Source: Penaeus vannamei (lineage: Eukaryota; Arthropoda; Malacostraca; Decapoda; Penaeidae). Taken from it: a stretch of 64,000 bases of DNA. The DNA is taken from the NCBI RefSeq assembly GCF_042767895.1, contig NC_091578.1:20057677-20121676 (forward strand). The letters run 5' to 3'. Below are positions 24,530 to 36,412 of the stretch, piece by piece. The translations under genes were made by a program, and so were the position numbers. A model generated the notes under the pieces. The model was not told the DNA's origin. It did not search any database and worked only from the letters and a program-made list of their open reading frames with translations. How positions within the stretch are numbered: position 1 is the first letter of the stretch; each line of letters starts with the position of its first letter.

Positions 24530-24726
24530 TATTATTATAATCATTATTTAAGTTATGATAATTATTATGCTAATTATTATTGCTATATTTATCATTATAA
24601 CTTTATATATAATGGCAATAGCAATGATGATGATCTTAGAAATAATAATGACAATAATGATAATTATAATGACAATGATAATGATATTATTATTTCTATT
24701 GCCATTATTAGTATGGAAATTAATTA

Positions 24727-24747
24727 TTTAATTAATTAATTAATTAA
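24727..24747. repeat. (TTAA)n microsatellite, right arm
   Basis: Mirror of 19,596-19,626, with fewer units and a preceding AATTATTT. Confidence 0.88.
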
Positions 24748-26500
24748 GTTAATTATTGCTATTATTGCAGTAATTATCAAGATTATCATTATAATTATGA
24801 CTTTATCATTATTATCATTATTATTGCCATTATCATCATAATTATCATCATAGTTATCATATTGTCAATAATAAAGGAATCATCATGGAAATCACCATGA
24901 TTACCTGAATTAATGTTAAAATCCTCATAATTACCTTTAAAAAGCGAAAAGAGTTTTTTTGACGTTTCTCTCAAAAGGCTGTAATACCCTAGATTTTGCC
25001 ATTTTTTGACTTTTGGGTCTTTATTACTTCTGGCCTTTATTTCATTATGAATGGACTGAATGATAAATATTATCCTCATTATCATTACTGTCATCCTTTT
25101 TATGATTTTTATCATTATAGTCGTTATTATCATGATTATCATTATTATTATCATCATTATTGCAGTTATAATAATTATTATGCCAATTATTATTGCTATT
25201 TTTATCATTATAACTATTTATATAATGATAATAGCAATAATAATCATCTTAGAAATAATAATTATAATGACAATGATAATGATATTATTATTTCTATTGC
25301 CATTATTAGTATGGAAATTATTGGAATAGAGTTAATTATTACTATTATTGCAGTAATTATCAAGATTATCATTGTAAATATGACTTTATCATTATTATCA
25401 TTATTATTGTCATTATCATTGTTATTGTCATCATAATTATCATCATTATTGTCAATAATAAAGGAATCATCAGGGAAATCATCATAATTACCTGAATTAA
25501 TGTTAAAATCCTCATAATTACCATTAAAAAGCGAAAAGTTTTTTTTTTTCGACGTTTCTCTCAAAACGCTGTAATATGCTAGATTTTGTCGTTTTTTCGA
25601 CTTTTAGGATTTTATTACTTCTGGCCTTTATTTCATTATAAACGGACTGAATGATAATTATTATCATCATTATCATTACTGTCACAGTTTTTATGATTAT
25701 TACCAATATAGTCATTATCATCATGAATATCATTATTAGTATCATCATTATTGCAGTTATAATAATTATTATGCTAATTATTCTTGCTATTTCTATCATT
25801 ATAACTATTTATATAATGATAATAGCAATAATGATGATCTTAGAAATAATAATGACAATAATAATTATAATGTCAATGATAATGTTATTATTATTTCTAT
25901 TGCCATTAGTAGATAGGAAATTATTGGAATGGAGTTAATTATTGCTATTATTGCAGTATTTATCAAGATTATCATTATAATTATGACTTTATCATTATTA
26001 TCATTTTTATTGTCATTATCATTGTCATTATCATCATAATTATCATCAGAATCATCATGGAAATCATTATAATTACCTGAATTAATGTTAAAATACTCAT
26101 AATTAACCTTAAAAAGCGAAAAGCTTGTTTTTTTTACGTTTCTCTCATAAGGCTTTAATATCCTAGATTTTTCTGTTTTTTTCGACATCTGGGATTTTAT
26201 TACTTCTGGCCTTTATTTCATTATAAATGGACTGAATGATAATTATTATCATCATTATTATCATTAGTCATCATTTTGACAGTCATTATAGTCATTATCA
26301 TCATGATTATCATTATTATCATCATCATTATTGCAGTTATAAGAATTATTATGCTAATTATTATATCTATTTTTATCTTTATAACTATTTATGTAATTAT
26401 AAGAGCAATAATGATGATCTTAGAAATAATAATGACAATAATAATAATTATAATGACAATGATAATGATGTTATTATCATTTCTATTGCCATTATTACTA

Positions 26501-28149
26501 TAATGATAATAAAATTAAAAATGATGACAGTAATGATAATACAGATGGTAATAATTATCATTTAGTCCATTTATAATGAAATAAAGGTCAAAAGTAATAA
26601 ATTCCCAATAGTCGAAAAAACGGTAAAATCTAGGGTGTTACAGCCTTTTGTGAGAAACATCGAAAAAAAACCTTTTCACTTTTTGATAGTAATTGTGAGG
26701 ATTTTAACATTAATTCAGGTAATTATGATGATTTCCATGATGACTCTTTTATTATTGACAATAATGATGATAATTAAGATGATAATGACAATAATAATGA
26801 TAATTATGATAAAGTCATAATTATAATGATAATCTTGATAATTACTGCAATAATAGCAATAATTAACTCCATTCCAGTAATTTCCATACTAATAATGGCA
26901 ATAGAAGTAATAATAACATCATTATCATTGTCATTATAATTATTATTATTGTCATTATTATTTCTAATATCATCATTATAGCTATTATCATTATACAAAT
27001 AGTTATAATGATAAAAATGGCAATAATAATTAGCATAATAATTATTATAACTGCAATAATGATAATAAAAATAATAATCATGATGATGACTATAATCATA
27101 ATAATCATGATAATGAAAATAATGATGACAATAATTATCATTCAGTCCATTTATAATGAAATAAAGGCTAGAAGTAATAAAATCCCAAAAGTCGAAAAAA
27201 CAGCAAAATTTAGCGTATTACAGCCTTTTGAGAGAAACGTCGATAATTATGATGATTTCCATGATGATACCTTTATTATTGACAATAGTTATGATAATTA
27301 TGATGATAATGACAATAATAATGATAATTATGATAAAGTCATAATTATAATGCTGATCTTGATACTGCAAAAATAGCAATAATTAACTCTATTCCAATAA
27401 TTTCCATACTAATAATGGCAATAGAAATAATAACATCATCATCATTGTCATTATAATTATTATTATTATCATCATTATTGCTATTATCATTATATAAATA
27501 GTTATAATGATAATAGCAATAATAATTAGCATAATAATCATTATAACTGCAATAATGCTGATGATAATAATAATAATCATGATGATGATGAATCTAATGA
27601 TAATAATCATAAAAATGATGACAGTGAAGAGAATAATGATGATAATAATTATCATTCATTCCATTTATAATGAAATAAAGGCCAGAAGTAAGAAAATCCC
27701 AATAATCGAAAAAATGGCAAAATCTAGCGTATTACAGCATTTTGAGAGAAAGGTCGAAAAATAATCATTTTCGCTTTTTAATGGTAATTATGAGGATTTT
27801 AACATTAATTCAGGTAATTATGATGATTTCCATGGTAATTCCTTTATTATTGACAATAATGATAATTATGATGATAATGACAATGATAATGACAATAATA
27901 AGGATAATAATGATAAATTCATAATTATAATGATAATCTTGATAATTTCTGCAATAATAGCAATAATTAACTCTATTCCAGTAACTTCCATACTAATAAT
28001 TGTCATTATAATTATCATTATTGTCATTATTATTTCTAAGATCATTATTATTACTATTATCATTATATAAATAATTATAATGATAAAAATAGCAATAATA
28101 ATTTGCATAATAATTATTATAACTGCAATAATGATAATAATAATAATGA
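26501..28149 (-). repeat. Reverse satellite run 6
   Basis: Reverse anchors at about 26587, 27167 and 27680. The monomer at 27.24 kb has a deletion that fuses ACGTCGA to TAATTATGATGATTTCC. It flips at about 28,150 between a reverse ATN stretch and forward TGTTCTTAGAAATAAT. Repeated at 41,344-42,992. Confidence 0.82.
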
Positions 28150-31100
28150 TAACAATGTTCTTAGAAATAATAAAGACAATAATAATTATTATAATGACAA
28201 TGATAATGATATTATTATTTCTACTGCCATTATTAGTATGGAAATTATTGGAATAAAGTTAATTATTGCTATTTTTCAAGTAATTATCAAGATTATCATT
28301 ATAATTATGACTTTATCATTATTATCATTATTATTGTCATTATCATTGTCATTATCATCATAATTATCATTATTATTGTCAATAATAAAGGAATCATCAT
28401 TGAAATCATCATAATTACCTGAATTAATGTTAAAATCCTCATAATTACCATTAGAACGCGAAAAGGTTTTTTTTTCGACGTTTCTCTGAAAAGGCTGTAA
28501 TACGATTTTGCCGTTTTTTCCACTTTTGGGATTTTATTACTTCTGGCCTTTATTTCATTATAGATGGATTGAATGATAATTATCATCATTATTATAATTA
28601 CTGTCACCATTTTATGATTATTATCATTATAGTCATTATCATCATGATTATCATCATTATTGCAGTTATAATGATTATTATGCAAATTATTATTGCTATT
28701 TTTATCAGTATAACTATTCATATAATGATAATAGCAATAATGATCTTAGAAATACTAATGACAATAATAAAAATCATAATAACAATGATAATGATATCAT
28801 TATTCCTATTGCCATTATCAGTATGGAAATTATTGGAATAAAGTTAATCATTTCTATTATTGCAGTAATTATCAAGATTATCTTTATATATATGACTTCA
28901 TTATTATCATTATTATTGTCATTATCATTGTCATTATCATCATAATTAACATCATTATTGTCAATAATAAAGGAATCATCATGGAAATCATTACAATTGC
29001 CTGAATTAATGTTAAAATCCTCATAAAGTTTTTTTTCGACGTTTCTCTCAAAAGGCTGTAATACGCTAGATTTTGCCGTTTTTTTCGACTTATGGGATTT
29101 TATTACTTCTGGCCTTAATTTCATTATGAATTGACGGGATGATAATTAGTATCATCATTATCATTACTGTCATCATTTATATGATTATTATCATTATAGT
29201 CATTATCTTAATGATTATCATTATTATTATCATCTTTATTACAGTTATTATATTTATTGTTATTATTATTGCTATTTTTATCATTATAACTATTTATATA
29301 ATGATAATAGCAATAATGATGATCTTAGAAATAATGATGATCTTAGAAATAATAATGGCAATAATAATAATTATAATGACAATGATAATGATGTTATTAT
29401 TTCTACTGCCATTATTAGTATGGAAATTATTGGAATAGTGTTAATTGTCGCTATTATTGCAATAACTGTCAAGATTATCATTATAATTATGACTTTATCC
29501 TTATCATCATTTTTATTGTCATTATCTTTGTCATTATCATCATAATTATCATTATTATTGTCAATAATAAGTGAATCATCATGGAAATCATCATAATTAC
29601 CTAAATTAATGTTAAAATCCTCATAATTACCATTAAAACGCGAAAAGGTTTTTTTTCGACGTTTCCCTCAAAAGGCTGTAATACGCTAGATTTTGCCGTT
29701 TTTTCGACGTTTGGGATTTTATTACTTCTGGCCTTTATTTCATTATAAATGGACTGAATGATAATTATCATCATCATTATCATTACTGTCATCATTTTTA
29801 TGATTATTGTCATTATAGTCATTACCATCATGATTATCATTATTATTATCATCATTACTGCAGTTATAATAATTATTATGCTAATTATTATTGCTATTTT
29901 TATTATTATAACTATTTATATAATGATAATAGCAATAATGATGATCTTAGAAATAATAATGACAATAATAATAATCATAATGACAATGATAATGATATCG
30001 TTTCTATTACCATTATTAGTATGGGAATTATTGGAATAGAGTTAATTATTGCTATTTTTCCAGTAATTATCAAGATTATCATTATATCATTATCATTATT
30101 ATAATTATTATTGTCATTACTATCATTATTGTCAATAATAAAGGCATCATCAGGGAAATCATCATAATTACCTGAATTCATGTTATAATCCTCATAATTA
30201 CCATTAAAAAGCGAAAAGGTTTTTTTTCGACGTTTCTCTCAAAAGGATTTTTCGTTTTTTTCGACTTTTGGGGATTTTATATCTTCTGGCCTTTATTTCA
30301 TTATAAATGGACTGAATGATAATTATTATCATTATTATCATTACTTTCATCATTTTTATGATTATTGTCATTATAGTCATTATCATCATGATTATCATTA
30401 TTATTATCATCATTATTGCAATTATGATAATTATCATGCTAATTATTATTGCTATTTTTTATCATTATAACTATTTATATAATGATAATAGCAATAATGA
30501 TGATCTTAGAAATAATGACAATAATAATAATTATAATGACAATGATGATATTATTAGTTCTATTGCCATTATTAGTAGGAAAATTATTGGAATAGAGTTA
30601 ATTATTGCTATTATTGCAGTAATTATCAAGATTATCATTATAATCATGACTCATTATTATCATTATTGTTATCATTATCATTGTCATTATCATCATAATT
30701 ATCATCATTATTGTCAATAATAAAGGAATCAGCATGGAAGTCATCATAATTACCTGAATTAATGTTAAAATCCTCATAATTACCACGAAAAAGCGAAAAG
30801 TTTTTTTTTCGACTTTTCTCTGAAAAAGGCTGTAATACGCTAGATTTTGCCGTTTTTTCGACTTTTGGGATTTTCTTACTTCTGGCCTTTATTTCATTAT
30901 AAATGGACTGAAGGATAATGATTATCATTATTATCTTTACTGTCATCATTTTTATGATTATTTTCATTATAGTCATCATGATTATCATTATTATTATCAT
31001 CATTATTGCAGTTATAGTAATTATTATGCTAATTATTATTGCTATTTTTATCATTATAACTATTTACATAATGATAATAGCAATAATGATGATCTTAGAA

Positions 31101-32426
31101 ATAATAATGACAATAATAATAATTAGAATGGCAATGATAATGATTTTATTATTTCTATTGCTATTATTAGTATGGAAATTATTGGAATAGAGTTAATTAT
31201 TGCTATTATTACAGTAATTATAAAGATTATCATTATAATAATGACTTTATCCTTATTATCATTATTATTGTCATTATCATTGTCATTATCATTGTCATTA
31301 TCATCATTATTGTCAATAATGAATGAATCATCAAGGAAATCATCATAATTACCTGAATTAATGTTAAAATCCTCCTAAATACCATTAAAAAGCGAAAAGA
31401 TTTTTTTCGACGTTTTTCTGAAAAGGCTGTAATACACTAGATTTTGCCGTTTTTTCGACTATTGGGATTTTATTACTTCTACCCTTTATTTCATTATAAA
31501 TGGACTGAATGGTAATTGTTATCATTATTATCATTACTGTCATCGTTCTTATGATTATTATCATTATAGTCATCATCATCATGATTATCATTATTATTAT
31601 CATCATCATTGCAGTTATAATATTTATTATGCTAATTATTATTGCTATTTTTATCATTATAACTATCTATATAATGATAATAGCAATAATGATGATCTTA
31701 GAAATAATAATGACAATAATAATAATTATAATGACAATAATAATGATATTATTATTTCTATTGCCATTATTAGTATGGAAATTATTGGAATAGAGTTAGT
31801 TATTGCTATTATTGCAGTAATTATCAAGATTATCATTATAATTATGACTTTATCATTATTATAATAATTATTGTCGTTAACATTGTTAATCATCATCATT
31901 ATTGTCAATAATAAAAAAATCATCACTGAAATCATCATAATTACCTGAATTAATGTTAAAATCCTCACAATTACGATTAAAAAGCGAGAGGGCTTTTTTC
32001 GACGTTCCTTTCAAAACGCTGTAAGACGCTAGATTTTGCCGTTTTTTCGACGTTTGGGATTTTCTTACTTCTGGCCTTTATTTCATTATAAATGGACTGA
32101 ATGATAATTATTATCATCATCATTATCATTAGATGCCATCATTTTTATGATTATTATTATTATAGTTATTATCATCATGATTATCATTATTATTATCATC
32201 ATTATTGCAATTATAATAATTATTATGCTAATTTTATTGTTATTTTTATTATTATAACTATTTATATAATGATAGTATCAATAATAATGATCTTAGAAAT
32301 AATAATGACAATAATAATAATTATAATGGCAATGATAATGATGTTATTTCTATTGCCATTATTAGTAAGGAAATTATTGGAATAGAGTTAATTATTATCA
32401 TAATTATCATCATTATTGTCAATAAT
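28150..32426 (+). repeat. Forward satellite run 7
   Basis: Seven forward anchors at about 28544, 29111, 29730, 30289, 30883, 31482 and 32073. An 18-bp tandem duplication of the GATGATCTTAGAAATAAT type lies near 29,314-29,357. Repeated almost base for base at 42,993-47,273. Confidence 0.85.
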
Positions 32427-33401
32427 ATTGATAACAATTATCATTCAGTCCATTTATAATGATATAAAGGCGAGAAGTAATAAAATTCCAAACGTCGAAA
32501 AAACGGAAAAATCTAGCACATTACCCTTTTCGCTTTTTAATGATCATTATGAGGATTTTAACATTGATTCAGGTACTTATGATGACTTCCATGATGATTC
32601 CTTCATTATTAACAATAATGATGATAATTATGATGATAATGACAATGATAATGACAAATATAATGATAATAACGATAAAGTCATAATTATGATGATAATC
32701 TTGATAATTACTGCAACAATAGCAATAATTAACTATATTCCAATAATTTTCATACTAATAATGGCAATAAAAAAATACTAACATTATTATCATTGTCATT
32801 ATAATTATTATTATTGTCAATATTATTTCTAAGATCATTATTATTGCTAATATCATTATATAAATAGTTATAATGATAAAAATAGCAATAATGATTAGCA
32901 TAATAATTGTTATAACTGAAATAATGATTATGAAAATAATGATAATCATGATGATAATGACGATAATGATAATAATCATAAAAATGATGACAGTAATGAT
33001 AATAATGATAATAATAATTATCATTCAGTCCATTTATAATAAAATAAAGGCCAGAAGTAATATTCCAAAAGTCGAAAAAACGGCAAAATCTAGCGTATTA
33101 CAGCCTTTTGAGAGAAACGTCGAAAAAAAACCTTTTCGCTTTTTAATGGTAATTATGAGGATTTTAACATTAATTCAGGCAATTATGAGGATTTCCATGA
33201 TGATTCTTTTATTATTGACAATAATGATGATAATTATGATGATAATGACAATGATAATGACAATAATAATGATAATGATAATCTTGATACTTACTGCAAT
33301 AATTAACTCTATTCTAATAATGTCCATACTAATAATGGCAATAGAAAATATATCATTATGATTGTCATTATAATTACTATTATTGTCATTATTATATCTA
33401 A
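32427..33401 (-). repeat. Reverse satellite run 7
   Basis: Reverse anchors at about 32469 and 33049. The first monomer has lost part of its box (CTAGCACATTACCCTTTTCGC). It ends at 33,402, where TATATCTAAG is fused to retrotransposon 3' sequence GGCAGATCG. The corresponding copy at 48,246 instead continues as ordinary satellite. Confidence 0.82.
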
Positions 33402-33554
33402 GGGCAGATCGACCAAACCTACCGTGAAGAAATAGAGATGAGCCGTGTCCCTGCCTGGCGTCTAGCCATGAGGGATCCTCGTAGGTAAAAGCGAAGGGTG
33501 GATGCGGCTATGCGCCCCCGTCGGCGTCAGCCCCCCTGATGATGATGATGATTA
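33402..33554 (+). mobile_element. Retrotransposon 3' stub
   Basis: Begins abruptly at GGCAGATCG after satellite TATATCTAAG, continues through the early TAA (33486-33488) and the (TGA)5-TTA tail, then the usual TTGCAGTTATAATAA flank (33555-33569). There is no matching 5' target duplicate at 33,402. The flank beyond the tail is the same as in the long copies. This points to a recombination breakpoint inside an existing copy of the copy-3 lineage rather than a new, shorter insertion. Confidence 0.82.
33405..33488 (+). pseudogene. Last 27 codons of the reverse transcriptase remnant
   Basis: Encodes the final segment beginning QIDQTYREEIEM and ending RDPRR before TAA, identical to the three long copies. 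The start is set by the junction, not by an initiation codon. Non-functional. Confidence 0.82.
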
Positions 33555-33950
33555 TTGCAGTTATAATAATTATTATGCTAATTATTATTGCTATTTTTAT
33601 CATTATAACTATTTATATAATGATAATAGCAATAATGATGATCTTCGAAATAATAATGACAATAATAATAATTATAATGACAATGATAATGATGTTATTA
33701 TTTCTATTGCCATTATTAGTATGGAAATTAATTAATTAATTAAGAGTTAATTATTGTTATTGTTGCAGTAATTATCAAGATTATCATTATAATTATGACT
33801 TTATCATTATTATCATTATTATTGTCATTATCATTGTCATTATCATCATGATTATCATCATTATTGTCAATAATAAAGGAATCATCATGGAAATCATCAT
33901 AATTACCTGAATTAATGTTAAAATCCTAATAATTACCATTAAAAAGCGAG
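33555..33950 (+). repeat. Forward satellite run 8 downstream of retrotransposon stub
   Basis: Starts with TTGCAGTTATAATAA, the same downstream flank as the long retrotransposon copies, and stays collinear with them (including the AATTAATTAATTAATTAAGAG variant of the 57-kb copy) until the N gap. Confidence 0.82.
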
Positions 33951-34450
33951 NNNNNNNNNNNNNNNNNNNNNNNNNNNNNNNNNNNNNNNNNNNNNNNNNN
34001 NNNNNNNNNNNNNNNNNNNNNNNNNNNNNNNNNNNNNNNNNNNNNNNNNNNNNNNNNNNNNNNNNNNNNNNNNNNNNNNNNNNNNNNNNNNNNNNNNNNN
34101 NNNNNNNNNNNNNNNNNNNNNNNNNNNNNNNNNNNNNNNNNNNNNNNNNNNNNNNNNNNNNNNNNNNNNNNNNNNNNNNNNNNNNNNNNNNNNNNNNNNN
34201 NNNNNNNNNNNNNNNNNNNNNNNNNNNNNNNNNNNNNNNNNNNNNNNNNNNNNNNNNNNNNNNNNNNNNNNNNNNNNNNNNNNNNNNNNNNNNNNNNNNN
34301 NNNNNNNNNNNNNNNNNNNNNNNNNNNNNNNNNNNNNNNNNNNNNNNNNNNNNNNNNNNNNNNNNNNNNNNNNNNNNNNNNNNNNNNNNNNNNNNNNNNN
34401 NNNNNNNNNNNNNNNNNNNNNNNNNNNNNNNNNNNNNNNNNNNNNNNNNN
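33951..34450. other. Assembly gap, 500 N
   Basis: Exactly 500 undetermined bases, forward satellite on both sides. The left flank resembles the retrotransposon block and the right flank resembles 23.8 kb. The gap therefore joins two different repeat contexts, and its true length is unknown. Confidence 0.98.
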
Positions 34451-34741
34451 TTATTTCTATTGCCATTATAATTATGGAAATTATTGGAATATAGTTAATT
34501 ATTGCTATTATTGCAGTAATTATCAAGATTATCATTATAATTATGACTATCATTATTATCATTATTATTGTCATTATCATTGTCATTATCATCATAATTA
34601 TCATCATTATTGTCAATAATAAAGGAATCATCATGGAAATCATCATAATTACCTGAATTAATGTTAAAATCCTCATAATTACCATTAAAAAGCGAAAAGG
34701 TTTTTTTTTGACGTTTTTCTCAAAATGCTGTAATACGCTAG
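34451..34741 (+). repeat. Short forward satellite run 9
   Basis: Collinear with about 23,808-24,098, including the ATATAG variant and the box ending CGCTAGA. Left arm of the third mini-palindrome. Confidence 0.8.
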
Positions 34742-34810
34742 AAAAGAAAAAAATCTAGCGCTTTACAGCCTTTTGAGAGAAACGTCGAAAAAAAAACACT
34801 TTTCGCTTTT
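34690..34810. repeat. Box-to-box mini-palindrome c
   Basis: Same junction type, CGCTAGA / AAAGAAAAAAA / TCTAGCGCTTTACAG, spacer about 34,742-34,753. It lies just right of the second N gap, showing that the 24.1-kb sequence context has a third copy there. Confidence 0.82.
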
Positions 34811-35347
34811 TAATGGTAATTATGAGGATTTAAACATTGATTCAGGTAATCATGATGATGCCTTTATTATTGACAATAATGATGATAATTATGATGATAA
34901 TGACAATGATAATGACAATAATAATGATAATAATGATAAAGTCATAATTATAATGATAATCTTGATAATTACTGCAATAATAGCAATAATTAACTATATT
35001 CTAATAATTTCCATACTAATAATGGCAATAGAAATAATAATATCATTATCATTGACATTATAATTATTATTATTGTCATAATTATTTCTGAGATCATTAT
35101 TGCTATTCTCATTATGTAGATTGTTATAATGATAAAAATAGCAATAATAATTAGCATAATAATTATTATAACTGCAATAATGATGATGATAATAATGATA
35201 ATCATGATGATAATGAATATAATGATAATAATCATAAAAATGATGACAGTAATGATAATGATGATAATAAATATCATTCAGTCCATTTATAATGAAATCA
35301 AAGCCAGATGTAATTAAATTAATTAAGTCGAAAAACGGCAAAATCTA

Positions 35348-35378
35348 GAGAAACGTTTCAGAGAAACGCAGAGAAACG
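35348..35378 (-). repeat. Triplicated GAGAAACG in a shortened box
   Basis: GAGAAACG occurs at 35348-35355, 35361-35368 and 35371-35378, separated by TTTCA and CA. Normal reverse boxes have it once, and the GTATTACAGCCTTTT part is missing here. Confidence 0.85.
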
Positions 35379-35951
35379 TCGAAAAAAAAACCTTTTCGCT
35401 TTTTAATGGTAATTATGAGTATTTTAATATTAATTCAGGTAATTATGATGATTTCCATGATGATTACTTTATTATTGACGATAACGATGATAATTATGAT
35501 GATAATGACAATGATAATGGCAATAATAATGATACTAATGATAAAGTCATAATTATAATGATAATCTTGATAAATACTGCAATAATAGCAATGATTAACT
35601 TCCAATAATTTTCATACTAATAATGACAATCGAAATAATAATAACATCATTATCATTGTCTTTATAATTATTATTATTGTCATTATTATTTCTAAGATCA
35701 TCATCTTTGCTATTATAATTATACAAATAGTTATAATGATAAAAAAGCAACAATGATTTGCATAATAATTATTATAACTGCAATAATGATGATAATGATA
35801 ATCATGATGATAATGACAATAATGATAATAATCATAAAAATGATGACAGTAATGATAATAATGATGATAATTGTCATTCAGTCCATATATAATGAAATAA
35901 ATGCCAAAAGTAATAAAATCCCAAAAGTCGAAAAAACGGCAAAATCTAGCT

Positions 35952-36012
35952 ATTTTTTTTTTTTTACGTTTCTCTCAAAAGGCTGTGTATTACAGTAAAA
36001 AAAAAAAAAAAA
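35952..36012. repeat. Micro-inverted box segment with T13/A16 hairpin
   Basis: Inside a reverse box the segment normally reading CAGCCTTTTGAGAGAAACGT is present in forward orientation (ACGTTTCTCTCAAAAGGCTG). It follows 13 T (35953-35965) and is followed by GTATTACAGT and 16 A (35997-36012). The two homopolymers could pair around the inverted segment. Confidence 0.8.
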
Positions 36013-36412
36013 CTTTTCGCTTTTTAATGCTAATTATGAGGATTTTAACATTAATTCAGGTGATTATGATGATTTCCCTGATGATACCTTTATTACTGAC
36101 AATAAAGATGATAATTATGATGATAATGACAATAATAATGATAAAGGCCTAATTATTATGATAATTTTTAGAATTTATGCAATAATAGCAATGATTAACT
36201 CTATTCAAATAATTTCCATACTAATAATGGCAATAGAAATAATAATAACATCATTATCATTGTCATTATGATTATTATTGTCATTATTATTTCTAAGATC
36301 ATCATTATTGCTATTATTATTATTATATAGATAGTTATAATGATAAAAATAGCAATAATAATTAGCATAATAATTATTATGACTGCAATAATGATGAGAA
36401 TAATAATTATAA

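Larger units (their letters stand above)
24356..26500 (+). repeat. Forward satellite run 6
   Basis: Forward anchors at about 25032, 25623 and 26209. It holds mirror copies of the 57-bp tandem duplication and the TTAA tract of run 3. It is also the left end of the 9.1-kb directly duplicated block and is repeated at 39,199-41,343. Confidence 0.82.
17599..26741. repeat. Large inverted duplication with 2.1-kb spacer
   Basis: Left arm 17,599-21,104 and right arm about 23,239-26,741 are reverse complements about a centre near 22,171. Paired landmarks are the 57-bp tandem duplications (19,814-19,927 and 24,416-24,529), the TTAA tracts, the mini-palindromes (20,238 and 24,104) and the box-deletion junctions (20,870 and 23,470). 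The spacer is ordinary forward satellite. The left arm is cut by the N gap, so the original arm may be longer. Arms differ at scattered sites (CAGCAAAAT versus CAGAAAAAT; a 4-bp deletion near 26,265). Confidence 0.87.
24278..33402 (+). repeat. 9.1-kb direct duplication, copy 1
   Basis: Collinear with 39,121-48,246, offset 14,843 rising to 14,848, including every orientation flip (24,356, 26,501, 28,150, 32,427) and every deleted-box junction. The right end is exact at TATATCTAAG, after which this copy enters retrotransposon sequence. Confidence 0.87.
34754..36412 (-). repeat. Reverse satellite run 8
   Basis: Reverse anchors at about 35303 and 35903. The first box is shortened and carries a triplicated GAGAAACG (35348-35378). 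The second box contains a micro-inversion (35952-35986). The run leads into the 1.07-kb element. Confidence 0.82.

Noticed and set aside
33402..33554. Independent, more strongly 5'-truncated retrotransposon insertion
   Set aside because: No 5' target duplicate at the junction, and the downstream flank and tail variant are the same as in copy 3, so a recombination breakpoint is more likely.
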